Shown here: in pieces, positions 1 to 8,994 of the stretch
Numbering within the stretch: the stretch's first letter is position 1
Layout of the letters: each line of letters begins with the position of its first letter
Source of the DNA: Actinomycetes bacterium
GTDB taxonomy: Bacteria; Actinomycetota; CALGFH01
Assembly: GCA_030152105.1 (NCBI GenBank)
Contig: JASLIH010000050.1
Location: forward strand, 1-14,826
Direction of reading: 5' to 3'
DNA: 14,826 nt
Position numbers and translations under genes: made by a program
Notes under the pieces: model-generated
The model's input: only the letters and a program-made list of their open reading frames with translations
What the model was told of the DNA's origin: nothing
Database searches by the model: none

Positions 1-591
1 TACGGCCGCCTCGCGGCCGACCTTGCCGCGAGCCTGGGCGCGGACGCAGTCGCCGGCCACAGCCTCGGCGCCAATGTCGCGCTGGAGATGGCGCTCCGGG
101 GCGGGTGCTCGGGACCGTTCGTCCTGCTGTCACCCAGCTTCTGCCGAAAGGACGAGTCGATCTTCCCGCGTGCCCTGGACCGACTGGGCTCCGTGCTCGG
201 TCATCTCCCCTTCTCCCTGATGTTCCGCGTCATCGGACCGGCGATGCGGGGGAGCCTGCCGCCCGACCAGGCGGATGACGTGGTCGCCGAGCTCGCCAAC
301 AACGATCCGCGCTTCGTGCGACGCCAGACCCGCGCGTACCTGCAGTACCTCGGCGGGCACCCCGCGCTGGCCGGCGATCTGGCGACCAGCGGTCGCAGCA
401 CCACGGTGATCTTCGGCGAGAAGGACGACGTCAAGATCCAACCGGAGGAACGTGCGGCCCTCGAAGGCTCACCCTCAGCGAGTCTTGTCATCATTTCTGG
501 AGCCGGCCACTTCGCTCCCATCGAGAAGCCGGGGCGGGTCGCCGAGCTCATCGTCAAGGCGCTCGGCTCCGACAGCGCTTCATCTAGATAG
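1..591 (+). CDS. Alpha/beta hydrolase, 3' part only (5' end outside window)
   Basis: The frame is open from the first base and ends at TAG 589-591, so the start lies upstream of the window. The visible 196 residues are the second half of an alpha/beta hydrolase. The nucleophile elbow GHSLGAN has its Ser codon at 61-63. An acid-loop Asp sits in FGEKDDV, and the catalytic His sits in GAGHFAPIEKP near the C-terminus, so the triad looks complete. The spacing and the C-terminal helix that starts with the AELI motif fit the esterase/haloperoxidase-like superfamily. The substrate cannot be told. The HdeD-like gene begins 13 bases after the stop, so the two are probably co-transcribed. ATGs inside this stretch are not credible starts, because the elbow precedes them. 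Confidence 0.88.
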   Translation, partial: YGRLAADLAASLGADAVAGHSLGANVALEMALRGGCSGPFVLLSPSFCRKDESIFPRALDRLGSVLGHLPFSLMFRVIGPAMRGSLPPDQADDVVAELANNDPRFVRRQTRAYLQYLGGHPALAGDLATSGRSTTVIFGEKDDVKIQPEERAALEGSPSASLVIISGAGHFAPIEKPGRVAELIVKALGSDSASSR

Positions 592-604
592 GAGGGAGAT
601 TTCG

Positions 605-1204
605 ATGCTTAGCGAGGAGCGGTTGATCGCCCGGGAGGGGGCCCGGTACTGGTGGTTGTTTTTGGTCTCGGGGGTCTTGTGGTTGCTGATCGCCTGGATG
701 GTGCTGCGTCTGGACTCGACCTCGATCGCCACGGTTGGGGTGTTGGTGGGGGTGGTGTTCTTGGTCGCGGGGGTCAACGAGGTCGGGATGGCGGCGTTGG
801 CGCCGGGTGGGTGGAAGGTGTGGCATTACCTGATGGCTGGGATTTTCTTGGTGGGTGGGCTGTGGGGGTTCGTCCGGCCGGTCAACACGTTCTTTGCGTT
901 GGCGTCGGTGTTGGGGTTGATCCTGGTGTTTTATGGTGCGTTTGAGATTGTTCGGGGGGTGATGTCGCGGGCGGTGAACGCGTATTGGTGGGTGAATCTG
1001 GTTACTGGGGTGTTGTTGGTGTTGTTGGCGTTTTGGGTGTCGGGGTCGGATCGGGTGTTTGCGTTGGCGCAGCGGACGTATCTGATCTTGTTCTGGGTGG
1101 GGTTCTTGGCGTTGTTCCGGGGCTTCTCCCAGATTTTCCTGGCGTTCACCGTCCGCCACGCCGGAACGGAGGCTGCGGCCATCGATCCTGCGGGCTCACG
1201 CTGA
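605..1204 (+). CDS. HdeD/DUF308-like six-helix membrane protein
   Basis: A 199-residue integral membrane protein. I chose ATG 605 because GGAGGGAG at 591-598 lies six bases upstream; the frame stays open further upstream but overlaps the hydrolase gene. Hydrophobic segments fall at about residues 15-34, 41-63, 74-91, 97-118, 126-145 and 158-182. Features typical of the DUF308/HdeD family are the short loops with Arg (for example FEIVRG and FRGFSQI), the paired-helix repeats, a charged N-terminus and a polar C-terminal tail. In Escherichia coli HdeD belongs to acid resistance; in actinobacteria the role is not settled. The coding strand is unusual: from about 640 to 1130 it is rich in G and T and poor in C, with TTG, GTG, GGG and TTT codons favoured, unlike the C-rich genes around it. 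Confidence 0.85.
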   Translation: MLSEERLIAREGARYWWLFLVSGVLWLLIAWMVLRLDSTSIATVGVLVGVVFLVAGVNEVGMAALAPGGWKVWHYLMAGIFLVGGLWGFVRPVNTFFALASVLGLILVFYGAFEIVRGVMSRAVNAYWWVNLVTGVLLVLLAFWVSGSDRVFALAQRTYLILFWVGFLALFRGFSQIFLAFTVRHAGTEAAAIDPAGSR

Positions 1205-1544
1205 CCAGCGCGAGCTCTCAGCGTTGCCCGAACCTCTCGTGCTCAACAGCGGCCGCCAGATGCCGTACCTGGCCGGTCATGCCCATGCCGGCGACAAGCT
1301 GCCGAGCGTGACCAGGACGCCATCGACCAGGGAGCAAGAACGACTGGCCGCGGATTTTGCAGCTGGGCCCGGCCGGCCGACGGCCGGTACTGATCCACCC
1401 GTCTGTTGGACAATGACCTCGGGCCCGAGACCCCTGATCCGCCGGGGGGCCAGCGATCGCTGACGGCGGGAGTTGACGGCGCGGGGTTGCCGGTGGCGCG
1501 GGCCCGTTCCAGACTGGCGCGGTGGCTCTCACCAGGGACGATCG
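1205..1544. other. Intergenic stretch without a supported gene
   Basis: About 340 bases separate the HdeD-like gene from the cyclase-ATPase gene. Short open frames exist on both strands but have no ribosome binding site, no family resemblance and no consistent third-position pattern. I see no convincing promoter. The only structured element is the inverted repeat at 1373-1387. The upstream regulatory region of the long cyclase gene probably lies here. Confidence 0.5.
1373..1387. repeat. Short GC inverted repeat (7-base arms)
   Basis: CCGGCCG at 1373-1379 and its exact reverse complement CGGCCGG at 1381-1387 are separated by one base. A one-base centre is too tight for a hairpin but fits a dimeric protein-binding site. 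It lies about 160 bases upstream of the cyclase-ATPase start. Such GC palindromes also arise by chance in GC-rich DNA, so function is uncertain. Confidence 0.3.
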
Positions 1545-4500
1545 ATGAAGGAAGCATCGCGGGTCGAGGCGGTCATCCGCACGCCAGACCGGCGTCTGCG
1601 GGTGTTCGTGAGCTCCACGGTGGGCGAGCACGGCGAGCTGGCCGCCGAGCGGCGAGCGGCCGCGCGTGCCATCTCGGCGTTGCGGCTGACGCCGGTGCTG
1701 TTCGAGCTGGGAGCGCGGCCGTACCCGCCGCGGGAGCTGTACCGGGCCTACCTGGCCCGGAGTGACGTCTTCGTCGGGCTCTACTGGCAGCGCTACGGGC
1801 GGATCGGCCCCGGCATGGCGATCTCCGGTCTGGAGGAGGAACTCCAGCTGTCGGCGGGATTGCCCCAGTTGCTGTATGTCAAGACGCCGGCGCCCGACCG
1901 CGAGCCCCGCCTGGCCGAGCTGCTGGACCGCTTGAAGCAGGAGGCCACCGACTCCTACCGGTACTTCCGGACGCCGGCCGAGCTGGGCCGGCTGGTCCGC
2001 GACGACCTGGCGACGCTGTTGAGCGAGCGGTTCGCCGCAAGCGCCCAGCCGATCGACCCTGGCTCATTGCCGCCACCCCACCCCCCCATCACCGGGCTGC
2101 CGACCGGGACGGTCACCTTCCTGTTCAGCGACATCGAGGGCTCCACCCGGCTGGTCCAGGACCTGAGCGACGGGTATGGGGCGGTCCGAGACGCCTATGC
2201 GGCGATCATGCGCCGGGCCGCCGAGGAGGGCGGCGTCGAGGTCAGTACCGCGGGCGATTCGTTCTTCGTCGCCTTTGCCAGCCCGGTGCGGGCGGTCGAG
2301 GCCGCCGTGAACGCCCAGCGGGGCCTGGCCGCTCACGACTGGCCGATGGAGCTCCCTCTACGGGTCCGGATGGGCCTGCACACCGGGGAGGGAATCTTGG
2401 GCGGGGACAACTACGTCGGCCTCGAGGTGCACCGGGCGGCCCGGATCGCCGAGGCGGGCCACGGCGGGCAGGTCCTGGTCTCTGCCGCCACCCGCGAACT
2501 GGTGGAGCATGCCCTGCCCCAAGGGGTGTCGCTGCGCGACCTGGGCCGACATCGGCTCCAGGACCTCGCTGCCCCCGAGCACCTGTACGACCTGGTAATC
2601 CAGGGGCTCCGGGCTGACTTCGGGCCCCCACGGGCTCTGGGCGCCAGACCGAGCACCCTGCCGCTCCAGCTGACCTCGCTGGTGGGCCGGGCCGAGGAGA
2701 TCACCCAGGTCACCCACCTCCTCGACCGAGCCCGGCTTGTGACCCTCAGCGGTCCGGGTGGGGTCGGCAAGACACGGCTGGCCCTGGCCGTAGGCGAGCG
2801 GCTGGGCGGCCGCTTCGACGCTGGCGTGGTGTTCGTCCCCCTGGCCGGGGTGACCCGGCCCGAGCTGGTCCTGGGCGGCATCGGCCGGGCGCTGGGCGCC
2901 GAGCTGGGAACGGACTTCCCGCTCGAAACCCTGACCGAGCGGCTGGGCGACGACCGCTGGCTGCTGGTGTTGGACAACCTCGAGCAGGTGCTCGAGGTGG
3001 CCAGGGACCTGGAGGAGCTGCTGGCCCGCTGCCGCGGCATGACCATCCTGGCGACCAGCCGCACGGTGCTGGGGCTGGGGGCCGAACAGGAGTACCCGGT
3101 CCCGCCGCTGCCGCTGCCGGCCGACCTCGCCAGGGCACCGGTGGACCAGGTAGCCGCCTCGTCGGCGGTGGCGCTGTTCGTGGACCGGGCCCGCGCTGTG
3201 CGCCCCGACTTCGCCCTGACCGAGGCCAACGCCTGGGCGGTGGCCGAGCTGTGCCGGCGCCTAGAGGGCCTGCCCCTGGCCATCGAGCTGGCCGCCGCCC
3301 GGACCCGGCTGCTGGACCCCCAGGCGCTGCTTGGCCGGCTTGCGAAGTCGCTGGACGCGTTAGGGACGGGCACGGTGGACCTGCCCGAGCGCCAGCAGAC
3401 CCTGCGGGCAACCGTCGAGTGGAGCGTGGAGCTCCTCGCTGGGCCCGAGCAGTCGTTGCTGGAAACCATGGCCATCTTCGTCGACGGCTGGACGGTCGAA
3501 GCGGCCGCCGACGTCGCCAGCCTCGATGAGGACCGCGCCCTCGACCTGACCGAAGCCCTGGCCCGTCACAGCCTCATCTTCCTCGACATCACCGAACTCG
3601 GTCCCCGGCCACGGATGCTGGAGACCATCCGTGTGTACGTCGCCGAGCGGTTGGTGGCCCGGCCGGATGTCGCCGAGATCGGGCGTCGCCATGCCGACTA
3701 CTACCGGGCCCTGGCGGAGCAGGCCGACCGGCCGCTCCGGGGCGCCAGCCAGAGCGAGTGGGTCGAGCGTTTGCAGGCTGAGGCGGGCAACCTGGCCACC
3801 GCCGTGCGCTGGTACCTGGACCACGACCCTGGGCCGCTGCCGCACCTGTTCCGCGTCCTGTGGCCATTCTGGTCGCAGCGGGATCACCTGGGCGAGGCCC
3901 GCTCCTGGTTCGACCAGTTGCTACCCGGCGCCGACTCACTGGACCCCCAGGCCCGTGCCGAGCTGCTATGGACGATGACGGTGACCGCCAGAGAGGTGGG
4001 CGACGACGCGATGGCGCTGTCGGCCCGCCAGCGCCTGGCACCGCTGTTGGAGGGAATCGCCGACCCTTACCTGCACGCGGCGTCTCAGCTGGCCATGGCC
4101 TGGACCTCGCCGATCGTCGATGACCTGAACGGCGCCCTGCGGGAGGCGTCGGCCTCCCTGGAGGAGTTCCGGGACCAGGACGAGCCCCTTGGGACCACTT
4201 CGGCCGGCCTCACCCTCGGCTCCGTGGAGACAACCGTGGGCCGCTACGACGACGCGCTGCGCCACCTGACCGAAGCGCGCGACCTGGCGGTGCGGCTCGA
4301 CAACGCCTGGCTCACCGCCACCTCCCAGGTGCTGCTGGGCACCCTGGCCTTGGTGCAGGGCCAGCTGGAGGACGCCCAGGCCTCGCTGGAGGAGGCGCTG
4401 GAGCTGAGCCTGGCCGCCCGCAGCACCCAACTTGTGGCCCTGTGCCTGGCCGGGTTCGCCTGGTTGGCGTCCGTGGAGGGGAATGCAGAGCGGGCGGCGC

Positions 4501-4715
4501 TGCTGGCGGGCGCGGCCGAGGGCCTGCGCCGGCGGGTCGGCCTGCGGGCGTGGCCCCTACACCGTCGGGCGGAGGCCGCGCTGGTAGCCCAGATCCGCCA
4601 GGCGCTAGGGGGCGACCGCTTCGACCAGGCGTTCGCCACCGGCGCCCAGCTGAGCCAGCGGGAGGCGGTGGCCGCTGCCCAGCGCGGGCGCGGCGCCGGC
4701 ACCCGGCCATCCTGA
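1545..4715 (+). CDS. DUF4062 - class III nucleotidyl cyclase - STAND ATPase - TPR fusion protein
   Basis: A 1056-residue soluble signalling protein. I chose ATG 1545 because AGGGA at 1534-1538 sits six bases upstream; ATG 1473 in the same frame has no such site and would add a Trp/Arg-rich tail. Domain order: DUF4062 at about 18-150 (RVFVSST start, then ERR and SDVFVGLYWQRYG); class III cyclase at about 188-365 with metal Asp196 (FSDIEGST) and Asp238 (AGDSFF); STAND/NB-ARC-like ATPase from about 385 with Walker A GPGGVGKT 403-410, Walker B LLVLDN (Asp477) and GLPLAIELAAAR 575-586; winged helix at about 610-705; TPR-like helices from about 720 to the end. The cyclase keeps the metal ligands, but the purine-binding Lys position is Ser234, the usual Asp position is Asn289 by spacing, and the transition-state Asn is His296; Arg300 is kept. 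ATP specificity or even activity is therefore unsure. STAND proteins usually switch by nucleotide-driven oligomerisation after a ligand binds their repeats; whether this one does is inference. Confidence 0.9.
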   Translation: MKEASRVEAVIRTPDRRLRVFVSSTVGEHGELAAERRAAARAISALRLTPVLFELGARPYPPRELYRAYLARSDVFVGLYWQRYGRIGPGMAISGLEEELQLSAGLPQLLYVKTPAPDREPRLAELLDRLKQEATDSYRYFRTPAELGRLVRDDLATLLSERFAASAQPIDPGSLPPPHPPITGLPTGTVTFLFSDIEGSTRLVQDLSDGYGAVRDAYAAIMRRAAEEGGVEVSTAGDSFFVAFASPVRAVEAAVNAQRGLAAHDWPMELPLRVRMGLHTGEGILGGDNYVGLEVHRAARIAEAGHGGQVLVSAATRELVEHALPQGVSLRDLGRHRLQDLAAPEHLYDLVIQGLRADFGPPRALGARPSTLPLQLTSLVGRAEEITQVTHLLDRARLVTLSGPGGVGKTRLALAVGERLGGRFDAGVVFVPLAGVTRPELVLGGIGRALGAELGTDFPLETLTERLGDDRWLLVLDNLEQVLEVARDLEELLARCRGMTILATSRTVLGLGAEQEYPVPPLPLPADLARAPVDQVAASSAVALFVDRARAVRPDFALTEANAWAVAELCRRLEGLPLAIELAAARTRLLDPQALLGRLAKSLDALGTGTVDLPERQQTLRATVEWSVELLAGPEQSLLETMAIFVDGWTVEAAADVASLDEDRALDLTEALARHSLIFLDITELGPRPRMLETIRVYVAERLVARPDVAEIGRRHADYYRALAEQADRPLRGASQSEWVERLQAEAGNLATAVRWYLDHDPGPLPHLFRVLWPFWSQRDHLGEARSWFDQLLPGADSLDPQARAELLWTMTVTAREVGDDAMALSARQRLAPLLEGIADPYLHAASQLAMAWTSPIVDDLNGALREASASLEEFRDQDEPLGTTSAGLTLGSVETTVGRYDDALRHLTEARDLAVRLDNAWLTATSQVLLGTLALVQGQLEDAQASLEEALELSLAARSTQLVALCLAGFAWLASVEGNAERAALLAGAAEGLRRRVGLRAWPLHRRAEAALVAQIRQALGGDRFDQAFATGAQLSQREAVAAAQRGRGAGTRPS

Positions 4716-4863
4716 CCAGTCGCCCGCCAGCACCCATCATCGTCCACCCACGGCCCGCGACCCGCTGCTGGAGCCGGTGGAGCTGCCTTCGGTTAAGGCT
4801 CGTATCGGGAACCGCCGGCGCTCTACAGTAAGTGCGGTTGAGCTTGTGCTGTTGGAGGTTGGC

Positions 4864-5081
4864 GTGGCGAACGGCTGCTTCCCCGTGGACACTCCCAGGC
4901 CCCCGGTCCTGGCCGTGGCGGTGACGCTTTCGGCCTGCTCGGCTGGCTCCTGTACGACCTGCTGGACCTTGGCTCGGCCGAGCTGGCGGTGGCCGCGGCC
5001 GGCCTGGCCGGGGTGGTAGTGATCATCGCCAGCTCGGTGCCCATGTGGAACCAGATCCTGCGCTATGCCCGGGGCCGGTGA
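4864..5081 (+). pseudogene. Small membrane-protein frame broken by an apparent one-base frameshift
   Basis: No single open frame explains this stretch, yet it looks coding. GTG 4864 has GGAGG at 4854-4858 five bases upstream and reads VANGCFPVDTPRPPVLAVAV in its own frame. From about 4920, the frame ending at TGA 5079-5081 takes over, with G or C at nearly every third position. It gives a hydrophobic peptide (LLGWLLYDLLDLG, a VVVIIASSVPMWNQ segment, RYARGR end) but has no ATG, GTG or TTG at its head. Restoring one base near 4920-4930 would join the two into a protein of about 72 residues with one or two membrane segments. I do not recognise the family. The end overlaps the next cyclase gene by 17 bases. 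It may be real decay, a sequencing error, or, less likely, a programmed frameshift. Confidence 0.45.
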
Positions 5082-6417
5082 GGCCGTGCAGCCCGAGACC
5101 AGGTACGCCCGGCTGGACGGGGACCGGATCGCCTACCAGGTGCTCGGCAGCGGCCCACCTGACCTGGTGCTGGCCCGCCGCAGCTACAGCCACATCGACA
5201 TCGCCTGGGAGGACCCTGGGACCACCCTGTTCCTGCGTCGTCTGGCATCGTTCTGCCGACTGATCCTGTTCGACCGGCGCGGCACCGGACCCTCGGACTC
5301 CCTCCCGCCTGACCCCCTGCCCCCATGGGAGTCCTATGCCGAGGAGCTGGCCGCGGTGCTGGACGAGGTCGGCAGCCAGCGGGCGGCGATCATGGCCCAG
5401 CTCGACGCCGGCCCGACCGCGTTGCTGTTCGCCGCGACGCGGCCGGAACGAACCAGCGCGCTGGTCCTGGTGCACACCTCGGCCCGGTTCGCGGCCGACC
5501 GCGACTACCCGATCGGGGGCACCCCACAGGAGGTCGAGGCCGCACTGGCCACCTTCGACCGGTTGTGGGGCAGCGAGCAATTGGCAGCCCAGCTGGTGCC
5601 CAGCCGCACCGGCGACGCACGCTTCCTCCGCTGGTTCGCCAAGTGGCAGCGCGCCAGCGCCCGTCCCAAGGACGCCCAGCTGTTCTTGCGTGCCATGGCC
5701 GAGGTCGATGTGCGCCCCGTCCTCGCGCTGGTGCAGGCGCCGACGCTGATCCTGCACCGCAGCGGGTTCGAGCTGGTGCCCATCGCTCAGGGCCGCTACC
5801 TGGCAGACCACATCGCCGGGGCCAGACTGATCGAGCTCCCGGGCTCCGACGTCGACCTCACCTGGGAGACGCCGGAGCTGGCCCTTGACGCCATCCAGGA
5901 GTTCCTCACCGGCGTCCGGCGCACCGCCGAACCCGACCGGGTGCTGACCACGGTGCTGTTCACCGACATCGTCGGCTCCACCGAACGGGCCGCCCGGCTC
6001 GGGGATCGGCGCTGGCGGGAGCTGCTGGAGGTCCACGACGAGCTTGCCGGCCGGCTGGTCGAGCAGTTCGGCGGTCGGCTCGTCAAGACCACCGGTGACG
6101 GCATCCTGGCGACCTTTGACGGGCCCGGCCGGGCGATCCGCTGCGCGGCCGCCCTCCGCGACGAGCTGACCGGGATCGACCTCCAGATCCGGGCCGGACT
6201 CCACACCGGCGAGATCGAACTGCGCGAGGGCGACGTCGGTGGCATCGCTGTCCACATCGCCGCTCGGGTGATGGCCGCAGCCGCCCCGGGGGTGATCCTC
6301 ACCTCTCGCACGGTCCGCGACCTGGTGGTCGGCTCCGACATCGCCATGACCGACCGCGGACCGCACCCGCTCAAGGGCGTCGACGGCACCTGGCAACTGT
6401 TCGCGGCCAGCCCCTGA
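5065..6417 (+). CDS. Rv1900c-type alpha/beta-hydrolase-like domain fused to class III adenylate cyclase
   Basis: 450 residues, close in length and order to Mycobacterium tuberculosis Rv1900c. The N-terminal alpha/beta-hydrolase fold covers about 14-285, and the cyclase covers about 293-450. The cyclase has metal Asp301 (FTDIVGST) and Asp345 (TTGDG), the ATP-specifying pair Lys341 and Asp390 at canonical spacing, and Arg401; the transition-state Asn is His397. It should make cAMP from ATP as a homodimer. The hydrolase half has lost its triad: the nucleophile position is Leu113 (AQLDAG in place of GxSxGG), the Asp position is Phe235 (SGFELV) and the His position is Val263 (PGSDVD). It is therefore probably a ligand-sensing or structural module. 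ATG 5065 overlaps the broken small frame by 17 bases. GTG 5086, four bases after that frame's stop and preceded by GGTGAGG, is a credible alternative start and would drop seven residues. Confidence 0.88.
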   Translation: MPGAGEAVQPETRYARLDGDRIAYQVLGSGPPDLVLARRSYSHIDIAWEDPGTTLFLRRLASFCRLILFDRRGTGPSDSLPPDPLPPWESYAEELAAVLDEVGSQRAAIMAQLDAGPTALLFAATRPERTSALVLVHTSARFAADRDYPIGGTPQEVEAALATFDRLWGSEQLAAQLVPSRTGDARFLRWFAKWQRASARPKDAQLFLRAMAEVDVRPVLALVQAPTLILHRSGFELVPIAQGRYLADHIAGARLIELPGSDVDLTWETPELALDAIQEFLTGVRRTAEPDRVLTTVLFTDIVGSTERAARLGDRRWRELLEVHDELAGRLVEQFGGRLVKTTGDGILATFDGPGRAIRCAAALRDELTGIDLQIRAGLHTGEIELREGDVGGIAVHIAARVMAAAAPGVILTSRTVRDLVVGSDIAMTDRGPHPLKGVDGTWQLFAASP

Positions 6418-6461
6418 CCGGCCATTCGCGGGTTCCCTGTTGCCTCGGCCAGAGTGTTGCG

Positions 6462-8629
<2,168 letters not shown>

Positions 8630-8633
<4 letters not shown>

Positions 8634-8779
8634 GGCTGTGCCCGATCAACGACCCAGCCCAGTTCCCCGATGGCGCAGACGCCGCCGGCCGACGGCCGCC
8701 CGCGGATGAGGTCGGCGACCAGGCGGACCCACTGCCGAGCTTCTCCAGCAGCTCGGCCTTGAACTCGCCTTCGAGGTAT
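8630..8779 (-). pseudogene. C-terminal remnant of an unknown gene coupled to glgX by a GTGA overlap
   Basis: On the minus strand the frame ending at TGA 8632-8630 has strongly GC-biased third positions from about 8735 down. It reads WVRLVADLIRGR, then GGVCAIGELGWVVDRAQP, and its stop overlaps the glgX GTG start (GTGA). Upstream of about 8735 the coding signal jumps to the next frame (YLEGEFKAELLEKLG, about 8779-8736), as if one base were missing near 8735. Above 8779 both frames lose coding character or meet stops. In the uninterrupted downstream frame, ATG 8788 (AGGG five bases upstream) would give a 52-residue protein, but its first 18 codons are AT-ending and do not look coding. I do not recognise the family. 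The best reading is the tail of a decayed gene once in an operon with glgX. Confidence 0.45.
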
Positions 8780-8917
8780 GACAGGCATCTTCACCCTGCC
8801 TATCCGGTGTCCAAGAGCACCGGAGCGATGAGCCAGGATCAGTGGGACGTGCACTGCTGGGTGAGCCATGCTAGCGGCCGGCTAGTGATGAGCACATTAC
8901 TTGGCGGTCGACGGTGG

Positions 8918-8945
8918 CGCGCGACCTGAGGATGCGCTTCGCGCG
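8918..8945 (-). terminator. Candidate hairpin downstream of the KimA-like gene
   Basis: CGCGCGA at 8918-8924 and its exact complement TCGCGCG at 8939-8945 form a seven-pair stem with a 14-base loop, 50 bases past the transporter stop. No T-run follows on the minus strand, so if it ends transcription it is not a classical intrinsic terminator. The rest of 8780-8994 holds no gene that I can support; a weaker five-base inverted repeat (CTAGC/GCTAG) lies at 8871-8885. Confidence 0.3.
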
Positions 8946-8994
8946 ATTGATTCATCGACTGCCAGTCACGCTCCCGTGCGCTGCCAGGCGATCG

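Noticed and set aside
740..970. G-runs on the plus strand that might form a G-quadruplex
   Set aside because: Runs of three or more G occur, but the loops between four successive runs are long. The runs follow from GGG and GTG codons of the membrane protein.
584..1159. A 191-codon minus-strand open frame opposite the HdeD-like gene, rich in Gln, His, Pro and Arg
   Set aside because: It is the complement of a G/T-rich coding strand and has no domain. The plus frame has a ribosome binding site and six membrane helices.
1473..1544. An upstream ATG for the cyclase-ATPase gene adding 24 residues
   Set aside because: There is no ribosome binding site before it and the added residues look non-coding. 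ATG 1545 has AGGGA at proper spacing just before the DUF4062 start.
2411..3475. A 354-codon minus-strand open frame opposite the STAND ATPase
   Set aside because: Its Ser/Arg/Ala-rich composition mirrors the plus-strand codons. The plus strand shows Walker motifs here.
5023..6396. A 457-codon open frame on the minus strand opposite the Rv1900c-type cyclase
   Set aside because: It has no family resemblance and is rich in Gly, Gln and Arg. It arises because the GC-biased wobble positions of the plus-strand gene remove stops from the opposite frame.
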